Below, piece after piece: positions 7,845-16,829 of a stretch of DNA of 42,853 nucleotides. Location of the stretch: assembly GCA_020073265.1 (NCBI GenBank), contig JAIQFN010000052.1, positions 1 through 42,853 on the forward strand. The letters are read 5' to 3'. Positions within the stretch are counted from its first letter, which is position 1. Each line of letters starts with the position of its first letter. The stretch is from Terriglobia bacterium. GTDB taxonomy: Bacteria; Acidobacteriota; Terriglobia; Bryobacterales; Bryobacteraceae. Under the pieces are notes generated by a model. The model was not told the DNA's origin. It searched no databases and saw nothing but the letters and a program-made list of their open reading frames with translations. Position numbers and translations under genes: made by a program.

Positions 7845-9311
7845 CTACTTCACCAGCGCGCTCGAGTTGCGCGCGAAATTGAGCAGCACGGACGGGAAGA
7901 TTCCGAGCACCAGCGTGCCGAGCGCCGAAGCCCACAGCGTCGTCCGGAGGCCCGCGCCCAGCGGCTGCAGCGACAGCGTGGCCTCGCCCGGCTCGTTCAT
8001 GTACATCACCACCAGAATGCGCAGGTAGTAATACGCCGCCACCGCGCTGTTCAGCAGGCCCAGCACCGCGAGCCAAACCATGTTGGCGTCCAGCGCCGCT
8101 TTGAAGATGTAGAATTTTCCGAAGAACCCGCCGGTCAGCGGGACGCCGATCAGCGACAGCAGAAAGATCGCGAACAGGCCCGCGGTCACCGGCTGCTTCC
8201 AGCCCAGGCCCGCCAGGTCTTCGATATTCACGAATTTTTCGCCCTGCCGCGAGAAATGCGTCACCACGGCGAACGCGCCGATGTTCATGAACGCGTACGC
8301 GGCCAGGTAGAACATTGCTGCGGCGATGCCAATCTGGTTGTGCGCTGCTATGGCCACCATGACGTAGCCGGCGTGCGCGATCGAGCTGTAGGCCAGCATG
8401 CGCTTGATGTTGGTCTGCGTCAGCGCGGCGAAATTGCCGATGATCATGGTCAGCAGCGCCGACGACCATACGAACGGTTCCCAGCGGCTGGTGATCGGCT
8501 GGAAGGCCGTCATGAAGACGCGCAGGAAGACGGCGAAGGCCGCGGCTTTCGGGCCGGCCGACATGAACAGCGTCACCGGGGCCGGCGCTCCCTGGTAAAC
8601 ATCCGGCGCCCAGATCTGAAACGGCGCGGCCGACACTTTGAACGCGAAGCCGACCAACATCAGCGCGGCAGCCGTGCTCGCTAACGTGACATTGTGCTCC
8701 GTGCCGGGCGTCAGCAGGAACATGCGGATGTCGGCCAGGTTGGTGCTGCCTGTAGTCCCGTAGATCCAGGCGATGCCGTACAGCAGGAACGCGGTGGCGA
8801 ACGACCCCAGCAGGAAATACTTGAGCGCGGCTTCGTTGTTGCGCTTATCGTCGCGGAGATAGCCTGCCAGCACATAAGTTGCGATGGATGAAATCTCCAG
8901 GCCGATGAAAATCATGATCAGCTCGTTGGCGGTGGCCATCACGCATTGGCCGGTGACGGAGAACAGCAACAGCGCGTAGTATTCGGCTGAGGCGGCGTGC
9001 TCGCGTTTCAGGTATTGCGACGACGAAAGTATGGTGAGGATGCCGACGCCGATCACCAGCACGGTGAAGAACGTCGCGAAGCCATCCACGATCACCATGT
9101 TGGCGAAGGAGGCGCCGGGAATGGTGTTGGCTTTAATCGCGGCCCCGAGCGCCGCGACGAACGCCACCAGTGAAACGGTCTCAAACGCCGTCCGCTTGTT
9201 CTCGCCGAGCAGCGGCTCGATCAACATCACCAGCGTGCCTGCCACCACCATGATGATTTCGGGCAGGTAGCGCAGGTAATCGTCGCCCGTCGGCACGAAG
9301 TTAGCGAGCAT
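7845..9311 (-). CDS. nuoN: NADH-quinone oxidoreductase subunit N
   Basis: This is one of the three antiporter-like proton-pumping subunits of complex I. It has 488 residues and about 14 membrane helices, with the family blocks IFIGLEISSIATYVLAGY (conserved pumping Glu), EAALKYFLLGSFATAFLLYG (conserved Lys) and PFQIWAPDVYQGAP. The ATG at 9311 overlaps the end of nuoM by 11 bases, indicating coupled translation; the longer open frame upstream is not NuoN-like. It is the last gene of the operon. Confidence 0.96.
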   Translation of the reverse strand: MLANFVPTGDDYLRYLPEIIMVVAGTLVMLIEPLLGENKRTAFETVSLVAFVAALGAAIKANTIPGASFANMVIVDGFATFFTVLVIGVGILTILSSSQYLKREHAASAEYYALLLFSVTGQCVMATANELIMIFIGLEISSIATYVLAGYLRDDKRNNEAALKYFLLGSFATAFLLYGIAWIYGTTGSTNLADIRMFLLTPGTEHNVTLASTAAALMLVGFAFKVSAAPFQIWAPDVYQGAPAPVTLFMSAGPKAAAFAVFLRVFMTAFQPITSRWEPFVWSSALLTMIIGNFAALTQTNIKRMLAYSSIAHAGYVMVAIAAHNQIGIAAAMFYLAAYAFMNIGAFAVVTHFSRQGEKFVNIEDLAGLGWKQPVTAGLFAIFLLSLIGVPLTGGFFGKFYIFKAALDANMVWLAVLGLLNSAVAAYYYLRILVVMYMNEPGEATLSLQPLGAGLRTTLWASALGTLVLGIFPSVLLNFARNSSALVK

Positions 9312-10842
9312 CTGCCAACTCCTTGCCCGCGCGCCGTTGCACCGGAGGGGTGTTCCGCACGTGCACCTCCCGCATGGGCTCGAGAATCGCCGCGTTGGAT
9401 GCGGAGATCGGCGGAATGAAACTCTGGGTGAACGTGCCCATCCAAACCATGAGAACAATCAGCGGCACGATGATCGCGTATTCGCGGAAGTTCAGATCCG
9501 GCATGTGATGGCCGAGATCTTCGGAGGCGCGGCCGAAGAACACGCGCTGGTAGAGCCACAGCATGTAGCACGCCGAAAGAATCACGCCGATGGCCGCGAA
9601 AACCGTCCAGCGGAAGTAGACCAGCGTGGCGCCCTGCAGCACCAGGTACTCGCCGATGAAGTTGTTCAGCAATGGCAGGCCGATGCTGGCCAGCATGGTG
9701 ATCATGAACACGGCCGACAGGTTGGGAGCGGGCGTCGCCACGCCGCCGTAGTCGGCAATCTCGAGCGAATGGCGCCGCTCGTACAAAAAGCCCACCAGGA
9801 TGAACAGCGCGCCGGTCGAGATGCCGTGATTCAGCATCTGATAAACCGCGCCGTCGAAGCCTTGCTGCGTGAAGGTGAAGATTCCCAGCACGACGAACCC
9901 CAGGTGGCTCACCGACGAGTACGCCACCAGCTTCTTCATGTTGGGCTGGACCATCGCCACCAGCGCGCCGTACACGATTCCGATGATTGCGAGGGTGACG
10001 ATCCATCCGGCGCAGTTGTGCGCGGCAGTGGGAAACATCGGCACGCAATAACGCAGCAGCCCGTAGGTCCCCATCTTCAGCATGACCGAGGCCAGCATCA
10101 CCGAGCCGGCCGTGGGAGCCTCCACGTGCGCGTCCGGAAGCCAGGTGTGCAGCGGGAACAACGGCACCTTGATGGCGAAGGCTCCGAAGAACGCGAGGAA
10201 CAGCAGGAGTTGCGCCTGGTAGCTGAGCGAGATCGAACCGCTCTGCAGCCCGGCCAGGATTTTCGTGTAGTCGAATGTGCCGGACTGGTTGTACAGATAG
10301 ATGATGCCCACCAGCATCAGCACCGACCCGGTCATGGTGTACAGGAAGAACTTGACGGCTGAGTAGATGCGCCGCTCGTGGCCCCAGATGCCGATCAGGA
10401 AGTACATGGGCACGAGCGAAACCTCCCAGAACACATAGAACAGGAAAAAGTCGAGCGCGCAGAACACGCCCACCAGTCCGAACTCGAGCAGCAGCAGGAA
10501 CGCGAAGAACTGCTTGACGTGTTTCTGGATGTAGTTCCAGGAAACCAGCACGCAGATGGGCGTGAGCAGCGTGGACAGAATCACCAGCCACAGGCTGATG
10601 CCGTCGATGGCGACGTGATAGCGGATGGGCGGCGAATCGATCCACGGCAGGTCGGTTTCGAAAACGAACTTGCCCGGGTTTTTGAACCAATACGGCCCGA
10701 TCAAGCCCAGCGACAAAATGAAAGTGACGACGGAGGCGGCCAGGCTGAAGCGCCGGATAGCTTCGAAGCTGTCTTTGGGCAGCGCCAGGACGATCAGGAA
10801 CCCGGCCAGCGGCAGGAAGATGACCGCATCCAGCAGCGTCAT
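9301..10842 (-). CDS. nuoM: NADH-quinone oxidoreductase subunit M
   Basis: This is an antiporter-like membrane subunit of complex I with 513 residues and about 14 helices. It has LFYVFWEVSLVPMYFLIGIWG with the conserved Glu, VKFFLYTMTGSVLMLVGI with the key Lys, FPLHTWLPDAHVEAPTAGSV, and HLGFVVLGIFTFTQQG. The ATG at 10842 overlaps the nuoL stop in an ATGA arrangement. It links NuoL and NuoN in the membrane arm. Confidence 0.97.
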   Translation of the reverse strand: MTLLDAVIFLPLAGFLIVLALPKDSFEAIRRFSLAASVVTFILSLGLIGPYWFKNPGKFVFETDLPWIDSPPIRYHVAIDGISLWLVILSTLLTPICVLVSWNYIQKHVKQFFAFLLLLEFGLVGVFCALDFFLFYVFWEVSLVPMYFLIGIWGHERRIYSAVKFFLYTMTGSVLMLVGIIYLYNQSGTFDYTKILAGLQSGSISLSYQAQLLLFLAFFGAFAIKVPLFPLHTWLPDAHVEAPTAGSVMLASVMLKMGTYGLLRYCVPMFPTAAHNCAGWIVTLAIIGIVYGALVAMVQPNMKKLVAYSSVSHLGFVVLGIFTFTQQGFDGAVYQMLNHGISTGALFILVGFLYERRHSLEIADYGGVATPAPNLSAVFMITMLASIGLPLLNNFIGEYLVLQGATLVYFRWTVFAAIGVILSACYMLWLYQRVFFGRASEDLGHHMPDLNFREYAIIVPLIVLMVWMGTFTQSFIPPISASNAAILEPMREVHVRNTPPVQRRAGKELADAR

Positions 10843-12680
10843 TGCGCGCCTCCCGCGAATCCGATCGCCAGCAGCACGATTACCGATCCCAGCACAATCC
10901 ACGCGGCGTAGCTGCGGATGTTTCCGGATTGCAGCAGGCGCAGGATGCCGCCGATGCCGCGCGATCGCGCGCCGATGCCGTTCACGATGCCGTCGATGAA
11001 GCCTGCATCAAAGCCGCGCCACAGAATCGCGCGCGATCCCTTGACCACCGGTTGCACGACCGTGGCGTTGTAGACTTCGTCGACGAAATATTTGTTGTAG
11101 ACCAGTTTGTAGAGGCCGCCGACGGCGTTCGAGAACGAATCGGCCAGGCCGGGGCGCGCGACGTAGAACAGATAGGCGATCAGGATTCCGGCGACGCCCA
11201 CGCCGGCCGACAGCCAGGCCAAAGTCTGATTCTCGGCCTTCTCGGCGAACATCGGCTCCAGCCAATGCGGGATATTGATGAACCCGCCGCCCAAGGACAG
11301 CGCCGCCAGCAGCATGAGAGGCCCGGTCATCACCAGCGGCGATTCGTGCGGGTGCGCGTGGCCGCGGTACTCGCCGGTGAACGCCAGGAACCAGGCCCGA
11401 AACACATAGAACGCGGTCATGCCGGCGGTGAGCACGCCGACCCAGTACATCCACGGCGCGCGCTCGTAGGCCGCCACCAGAATCGCGTCCTTACTGAAAA
11501 AGCCGGAGGTGAACGGGAATCCCGCGATGGCGATAGATGCGCACAGCAGTGTAACGGCGGTGATCCGCATGTGCTTGAACAGCCCGCCCATCTGCCGCAG
11601 ATCCTGCTCGCCGTGCAGGCCGTGAATCACCGCGCCCGCGCCCAAGAACAGCAGCGCTTTGAAGAAGGCGTGCGTCATCAAGTGGAAGATGCCGGCCGAA
11701 AACGCGCCCACACCAACACCCAGGAACATATAACCGAGCTGCGAAACGGTGGAGTAGGCGAAAACTTTCTTGATGTCGGTCTGCGCCAAGCCGATGGTGG
11801 CGGCGAAGAATGCGGTGGCCAGGCCGATGACCGCGACCGTATCCATCGCGATAGGCGCATGCGTGAACAACGCGGCCGAGCGCGCGGTCATGTAGACACC
11901 AGCGGTGACCATGGTTGCAGCGTGGATCAGCGCGGAGACCGGAGTCGGGCCGGCCATCGCGTCGGGAAGCCAGACGTACAGCGGGATCTGCGCGGACTTT
12001 CCGGTCGCGCCCATCAGCAACAGCAGGCTGATGGTGGTGAGGATTCCAGCGCCCGTTTCGTTGGGCATCCCCTTGGCGGCGTCGAAGACTCGCGTGAAAT
12101 CCAGCGATCCGAATTGCCGGACGATCAGAAAGACCGCCAGCGCGAATCCGAAGTCGCCGATGCGGTTTACGATGAACGCTTTGTTGCCCGCGTCAGTGGC
12201 GAACTGCTCCAGAAAATAAAAGCCAATCAGCAGGTAGCTGCAAAGTCCGACGCCTTCCCAGCCGACGAACAGCAGCAGGAAGTTCTGCGCCAGCACCAGC
12301 ACCAGCATGAAGAACATGAACAGGTTGAGGTACGCGAAGAAGCGGTAATAGCCGCCCTCGTGCTCCATGTAGCCGATCGAGTAGATGTGAATCAGCAGCC
12401 CGACCCCGGTCACCACCATGAGCATGACCGCGGTGAGACGATCGACCGCGAAATCGATGCTGATGTTCAGCGCGCCGCTCTGAATCCAGGTGAAGTAGTG
12501 CTCGACGTACTTGGTTTCGAGCGGGCTAAGCCCCACCAGGCTTTTTACCGCCCACGCGAATGAAAGCGCGACCGAGCCGATGGCGAACACATTGACCACG
12601 GGCTTCGAGAAACGCCGGCCGAAAAGGCCGTTGATCAGGAAGCCGAGGAGCGGAAGAATCGGGATGAGCCAGAGGTTCAT
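10839..12680 (-). CDS. nuoL: NADH-quinone oxidoreductase subunit L
   Basis: This is the distal proton-pumping subunit of complex I, 613 residues, with the antiporter core. FVGWEGVGLCSYLLIGFYF carries the conserved Glu; AFIVNRIGDFGFALAVFLI, IPLYVWLPDAMAGPTPVSALIHAATMV and SQLGYMFLGVGVGAF follow. The C-terminal part carries the long lateral helix expected in NuoL and ends in a hydrophobic segment (YAAWIVLGSVIVLLAIGFA). Length matches the family. It starts 8 bases after the nuoK stop. Confidence 0.97.
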   Translation of the reverse strand: MNLWLIPILPLLGFLINGLFGRRFSKPVVNVFAIGSVALSFAWAVKSLVGLSPLETKYVEHYFTWIQSGALNISIDFAVDRLTAVMLMVVTGVGLLIHIYSIGYMEHEGGYYRFFAYLNLFMFFMLVLVLAQNFLLLFVGWEGVGLCSYLLIGFYFLEQFATDAGNKAFIVNRIGDFGFALAVFLIVRQFGSLDFTRVFDAAKGMPNETGAGILTTISLLLLMGATGKSAQIPLYVWLPDAMAGPTPVSALIHAATMVTAGVYMTARSAALFTHAPIAMDTVAVIGLATAFFAATIGLAQTDIKKVFAYSTVSQLGYMFLGVGVGAFSAGIFHLMTHAFFKALLFLGAGAVIHGLHGEQDLRQMGGLFKHMRITAVTLLCASIAIAGFPFTSGFFSKDAILVAAYERAPWMYWVGVLTAGMTAFYVFRAWFLAFTGEYRGHAHPHESPLVMTGPLMLLAALSLGGGFINIPHWLEPMFAEKAENQTLAWLSAGVGVAGILIAYLFYVARPGLADSFSNAVGGLYKLVYNKYFVDEVYNATVVQPVVKGSRAILWRGFDAGFIDGIVNGIGARSRGIGGILRLLQSGNIRSYAAWIVLGSVIVLLAIGFAGGAQ

Positions 12681-12688
12681 TTAGTATG

Positions 12689-13000
12689 TCAGTATTTCAT
12701 CGAGCTGACGTCGTCGATCATCAGCGTCTCGCGATTCTTGAACACGGTCAGAATGATCGCCAGCCCCACCGCCGCCTCCGCCGCCGCCACCACCATGACG
12801 AAGAAGCTGAAGATGTGCCCGTCCACCTGCCGCAGCGTGTAGGAAAACGCAATGAAAGTCAGGTTCACCGCGTTGAGCATCAGCTCGATGGACATGAAGA
12901 CCGTGATGATGTTGCGCCGGTAGATAAATCCCGCCACGCCCAATCCGAACAGGATGGCGCTGAGGATCAGATACCAGCTCATGGGCACGGCGTTCTGCAT
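12689..13000 (-). CDS. nuoK: NADH-quinone oxidoreductase subunit K
   Basis: The 103-residue protein has three membrane helices, and the conserved glutamates are in FMSIELMLNAVNL and VVAAAEAAVGLAIIL. NuoK is the MrpC-like subunit of the complex I membrane arm; these two Glu residues form part of the central proton path. The start at 13000 follows the nuoJ stop by 3 bases; an alternative ATG six codons in (MSWYLIL) is the usual N-terminus of the family. Confidence 0.96.
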   Translation of the reverse strand: MQNAVPMSWYLILSAILFGLGVAGFIYRRNIITVFMSIELMLNAVNLTFIAFSYTLRQVDGHIFSFFVMVVAAAEAAVGLAIILTVFKNRETLMIDDVSSMKY

Positions 13001-13003
13001 GGC

Positions 13004-13504
13004 TTAGATCTCCTTCCTCGCGAGCACCATCGCCCCGACGATGGCGATCAGAATCAGCACCGAAGTCACTTCGAAGGGCAGCAGGTAAACGGTGAAGAGC
13101 TTTCGGCCGACGTCCAGCGCGGTGCCGCCTTGAAACGCACCGAAAACCACCCCCTCGGTCTTGGGCAGCATGGCCTGAATGACGAAGCTGATCAAGCCGA
13201 GAAACGCGGCCAGCAAAACGATGCCCACGTACCTGGCGAAGCTCGACACCTGGCGCGAGGTCCCCTCGGCGCCCGCGTTCAGCAGCATGATGACGAAGAC
13301 AAACAACACCATGATGGCGCCCGCGTAGACGATCACCTGCGCGGCGGCGATGAATTCTCCGCCCAGTTGCAGGTACAGAATCGCCAGCGATCCCATGACG
13401 CCGATCAGCGACAGGGCGCTCGCGATGGGATGCGTCTGAACCACCAGGTTGATGCCGCAGAACACCGCGATGCCGGCAAAGATGAGAAAGATCAGCGTCG
13501 TCAT
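13004..13504 (-). CDS. nuoJ: NADH-quinone oxidoreductase subunit J
   Basis: The 166-residue protein has five membrane segments. The NuoJ-typical blocks NLVVQTHPIASALSLIGVMGSLAILYL and FIAAAQVIVYAGAIMVLFVFVIMLL are present, the latter with the pi-bulge helix tied to quinone-coupled motion. In most operons nuoI sits between nuoH and nuoJ; here nuoJ starts 3 bases after nuoH, leaving no room for it. Confidence 0.96.
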   Translation of the reverse strand: MTTLIFLIFAGIAVFCGINLVVQTHPIASALSLIGVMGSLAILYLQLGGEFIAAAQVIVYAGAIMVLFVFVIMLLNAGAEGTSRQVSSFARYVGIVLLAAFLGLISFVIQAMLPKTEGVVFGAFQGGTALDVGRKLFTVYLLPFEVTSVLILIAIVGAMVLARKEI

Positions 13505-13507
13505 AAG

Positions 13508-14698
13508 TTATTTCGAGGTCAGCGCCACCGCCAAACCGGTGACCAGCAGGTTCAGCATCGACAGCGGAAACAGGAAGATCCAGGCAAAACGCATCAACTG
13601 GTCGTAGCGGAAGCGCGGGCTGGTACCGCGCACCCAGATGAACACGAACAGCAAAATTCCGATCTTGCCGCAGAACCAGAACAGCGCCATCAGGATGGTC
13701 TTGAGCACCGGAACCAGCAGCGATGCGCCGAACAGCGCCGCGATGCCGAGAAAAACCATGCCGGCGGCGGGCAGCGTGAACTTGTCCTTGCGACGCGCCG
13801 GGTTCATGCCGTGATATACCGCGATCAGCCCACCGAGAGCGAACACCAGGATCGGTACGGCATCCGAATAAGGCTCGGGAAACGGCGGTTGCCAGCCGCC
13901 CAGGAACAGCAGCGTCGCCACCGCGGTGACGGTCACCATGTTGGCGTACTCGGCCATGAAGAAGGCCGCGAATTTCATGCTGCTGTATTCGGTGTGGAAG
14001 CCGGCCACCAGTTCGTTTTCCGCTTCGGGCAGATCGAAGGGCACGCGATTCGTTTCGGCGAACCCGGCGATCACGAAAACCACGAAGCCCAGAATTTCAG
14101 GAAACACGTTCCAGCGCGGGATGAAGCCCAGCCAGTAGCCGCTCTGATAGTCCACCATTTCGCGGAAGCTCAGAGTGTTGGCGAGCAGCAAAGGCGCCGC
14201 CACCGCGAGGCCCAGCGGCAGCTCGTAGCTGATCATTTGCGCCGAGCTGCGCAGTCCGCCCAGCAGCGAGTACTTGTTATTCGACGCCCAGCCGCCCAGC
14301 GCGACGCCGTAGACTCCAATGGAGGAAACCGCCAGCACGAACAGAATGCCGATGCGCAGATCGGTGAGCTGCATCCAGGTGGTAACCGGACCGATGGTGA
14401 TCTGCGGCCCGAACGGAAGCACCGAGATCGAGATGAGCGCGAGGGTGACCGCCAGCCACGGTGCCATCAGGTAGAAGAGCTTGTTGACGTGGGAGGGAAT
14501 CACGCCTTCCTTGGTGATGAGCTTCACCACGTCGGCCAGCGGCTGCAGCAGGCCGTGCGGGCCGACGCGGTAGGGTCCCACGCGAAGCTGGATGTGCGCG
14601 ATCACCTTGCGCTCGATCCATTGCAAATACGCGAGCGCGGTAAGAAGCACGAAGGCGATGATGGCCGCCTTGATGAGGCTGATTATCAAAAAGTCCAT
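13508..14698 (-). CDS. nuoH: NADH-quinone oxidoreductase subunit H
   Basis: This is the membrane subunit that holds the quinone chamber together with NuoB and NuoD. It has 396 residues and about 8-9 helices, with YLQWIERKVIAHIQLRVGP, GLLQPLADVVKLITKEGVIP, FAETNRVPFDLPEAENELVAGFHTEYS split across the third loop, and WVRGTSPRFRYDQLM. These acidic loops form the E-channel. It begins 7 bases after the nuoG stop and is somewhat longer than the ~325-residue E. coli protein because of an added segment in the last third. Confidence 0.97.
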   Translation of the reverse strand: MDFLIISLIKAAIIAFVLLTALAYLQWIERKVIAHIQLRVGPYRVGPHGLLQPLADVVKLITKEGVIPSHVNKLFYLMAPWLAVTLALISISVLPFGPQITIGPVTTWMQLTDLRIGILFVLAVSSIGVYGVALGGWASNNKYSLLGGLRSSAQMISYELPLGLAVAAPLLLANTLSFREMVDYQSGYWLGFIPRWNVFPEILGFVVFVIAGFAETNRVPFDLPEAENELVAGFHTEYSSMKFAAFFMAEYANMVTVTAVATLLFLGGWQPPFPEPYSDAVPILVFALGGLIAVYHGMNPARRKDKFTLPAAGMVFLGIAALFGASLLVPVLKTILMALFWFCGKIGILLFVFIWVRGTSPRFRYDQLMRFAWIFLFPLSMLNLLVTGLAVALTSK

Positions 14699-14705
14699 GG
14701 AGACC

Positions 14706-16796
14706 TTACGGTCGCTCTTCGGAGTACAAACCGCCCGGCCCTTCCAGGACGGAGTTCAGCATCTTGGAGTAACGTCCCAGAGATCCGGAAGTGAAAAGAC
14801 TGTCGCGCGCGGATTGAATCAACTCCGGTCGCGCGCTCAGCGGCACGTGGCCATTCACCGGCGTGGTCTGCGCCGCTCCTCCCGTGGCGATAACAGGCAA
14901 AGGAATATTATAACCACGCACGTTCGTCCGAATTTCTTCGAGCACCTTGTCGGGGGACCAAATGCCGATGTCCTGGCCCATCTCTTTCGCGATCAGGCCG
15001 ATGATCTCCAGGTCCGGCTTGGCGCCCATCACCTGCAGGCCGGCCTTCAGCCGCTGCACTTCGCCGCAGACGTTGGTGACGGTTCCGCTTTTCTCATACG
15101 CCGAGGCCGCCGGAAACACGACGTCGGCGCGTTGGGCGGTTTCCGTGAGAAACATGTCATTCACCACCACGAAGGCGCGGCTCGATGCGAGGTCGAGATG
15201 CTTCAGCGGATTGGCGCCCACCACCCACAGAACGTCCAGATCAGTCGCCGCCAGGATTTCATCGTAGGCCAGTCCGGGCTCGGCGACGGCCTGATAGCCG
15301 GGGCCGTGGTTGGGCGCAAGCCCCATGTCCGATGCGCCGCGCGAATTCGAATAGTCCACCAGGCAGACGTAGCGCACCGGAATCCCGAGCGAAGCGCCGA
15401 ACGCGACCAGCTTGTGGACCGCGTCGCCCTTGATGGCGTCGCCGAACACGATCACCAGTTCAGGCTCGGCCTTCAGTTGCTCCCGCAGCAATTCGACATC
15501 CGCCAGCTCGCGGCCCGGAATCGTCATAATGCTGCGCACTGCGTATTTCTGCTCGCGCACCGGCCCCGGCGTGACCGTGTAAATGTGCGCGCCGTGATGG
15601 CGATAGTTGGCGCGAATCTGGAACGACAAGAACGGATGCTGCTGTGCCAGGTCGCTCGCGATCACCAGGATGGCCTTGCGCTCGTACAGGTCGGCGCTGG
15701 TGGCGAGCGCGTCCGTCTTCCCGCTGAGCGCGTCCAGCAACGCGGGCACATCGCCGGTGCGATGGTGGTCGATGTTGTTGGTCCCCAGCACTTCCCGCGC
15801 GAAGCTCTGCAGATAGTAATTCTCTTCGTTCGAAGTGTGGTTGGAGCCGATTACGGCGAACTTGCCGCCTGAGGCCTGCGCCTGTTGGAACTTCTTCGCC
15901 ACGGTGGCCAGCGCTTCGGCCCAGGAGACCGGTTCGAGCTTGCCGTTCTTGCGCAGCAGCGGCGCTTGCAGACGCTCGGCGCTATGCACGAAGTCGAAGG
16001 CGTACCGGCCCTTCACGCACAGAAACTCGCCGTTGATGCCGGAGCGGTCGCGATTGTTGCCGCGAATGATCTCGTTGTTGCGGACGCCCAGCGTGGTCTT
16101 GCAGCCGTCCGCGCAGTGCGTGCAGATGGTGCCGACGTGCTTCATCTCCCAGGGCCGCGTCTTGTAGCGATACGCTCCGCTGGTGAGCGCGCCCACCGGG
16201 CAGATGTCGATGCACATGCCGCACTCGTCGCATTCCAGATGATCGAAATGATTGGGAGCGATCTCCGAGACGGCGCCGCGATTCACCACGCCCAGCGCGT
16301 TGACGCCCATGCCTTCGTCGCAGATGCGCACGCAGCGATAGCACAGAATGCAGCGCGGCTTGTCGTAGAACACCACCGGCGACCACTGCTGTTCGTCGAC
16401 GTGCATCTTCTGTTCCAGGAACCGGCTCTCGCCCATGCCGTAGCGAAAGGTCATGTCCTGCAGTTCGCATTCGCCGCCCTTGTCGCACACCGGGCAATCC
16501 AGGGGATGATTGGTGAGCAGAAATTCCACCATGCCCTTGCGCGACTGGTGCACCAGCGGCGAGTCGGTGTGCACCACCATTCCCTCGGCCACCGGCAGCG
16601 TGCAGCCGACCTGCAGCTTGGGAGTTTTTTCCACTTCCACCAGGCACATCCGGCAGGCCGCTTGCAGCGTCAAGCCATCGTAATAACAGAACGACGGAAT
16701 CTCGATGCCCACTTGCTTGGCGGCGTTGATGACCAAAGTTCCCGGGGCGGCTTGCACCGGTTTGCCGTCGATCGTCAGGTTTATCAAGTCAGCCAT
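14706..16796 (-). CDS. nuoG: NADH-quinone oxidoreductase subunit G
   Basis: This is the Fe-S chain subunit of the peripheral arm, 696 residues. Ligand sets can be read directly: 2Fe-2S N1b (C37, C48, C51, C65), His/Cys cluster N5 (H97, C101, C104, C110), and ferredoxin-like N4 region (C149, C152, C155, C159 and C189, C192, C195, C199). An additional set C225, C228, C232, C260 would hold the non-chain N7 cluster, as in Thermus and E. coli. The rest is a degenerate molybdopterin-oxidoreductase domain without cofactor. It is shorter than E. coli NuoG (~908). It starts 33 bases after nuoF. Confidence 0.97.
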   Translation of the reverse strand: MADLINLTIDGKPVQAAPGTLVINAAKQVGIEIPSFCYYDGLTLQAACRMCLVEVEKTPKLQVGCTLPVAEGMVVHTDSPLVHQSRKGMVEFLLTNHPLDCPVCDKGGECELQDMTFRYGMGESRFLEQKMHVDEQQWSPVVFYDKPRCILCYRCVRICDEGMGVNALGVVNRGAVSEIAPNHFDHLECDECGMCIDICPVGALTSGAYRYKTRPWEMKHVGTICTHCADGCKTTLGVRNNEIIRGNNRDRSGINGEFLCVKGRYAFDFVHSAERLQAPLLRKNGKLEPVSWAEALATVAKKFQQAQASGGKFAVIGSNHTSNEENYYLQSFAREVLGTNNIDHHRTGDVPALLDALSGKTDALATSADLYERKAILVIASDLAQQHPFLSFQIRANYRHHGAHIYTVTPGPVREQKYAVRSIMTIPGRELADVELLREQLKAEPELVIVFGDAIKGDAVHKLVAFGASLGIPVRYVCLVDYSNSRGASDMGLAPNHGPGYQAVAEPGLAYDEILAATDLDVLWVVGANPLKHLDLASSRAFVVVNDMFLTETAQRADVVFPAASAYEKSGTVTNVCGEVQRLKAGLQVMGAKPDLEIIGLIAKEMGQDIGIWSPDKVLEEIRTNVRGYNIPLPVIATGGAAQTTPVNGHVPLSARPELIQSARDSLFTSGSLGRYSKMLNSVLEGPGGLYSEERP

Positions 16797-16829
16797 TTCT
16801 CAGGTTTGCTCTCTCCAGCTTCTCGTCAG

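Noticed and set aside
10842-12563. 573-codon plus-strand open frame opposite nuoL
   Set aside because: Low-complexity charged composition antisense to nuoL; no ribosome site or domain.
12686-14794. Long open frame (702 codons) on the plus strand opposite nuoK-nuoJ-nuoH
   Set aside because: It is rich in His/Arg/Gln/Glu with no fold character and lies wholly antisense to clear nuo genes; a GC-driven shadow.
14706-16796. NuoI domain hidden inside NuoG
   Set aside because: The two ferredoxin-like Cys sets at 149-199 are the normal NuoG clusters; no additional TYKY-like 8-Cys module is present.
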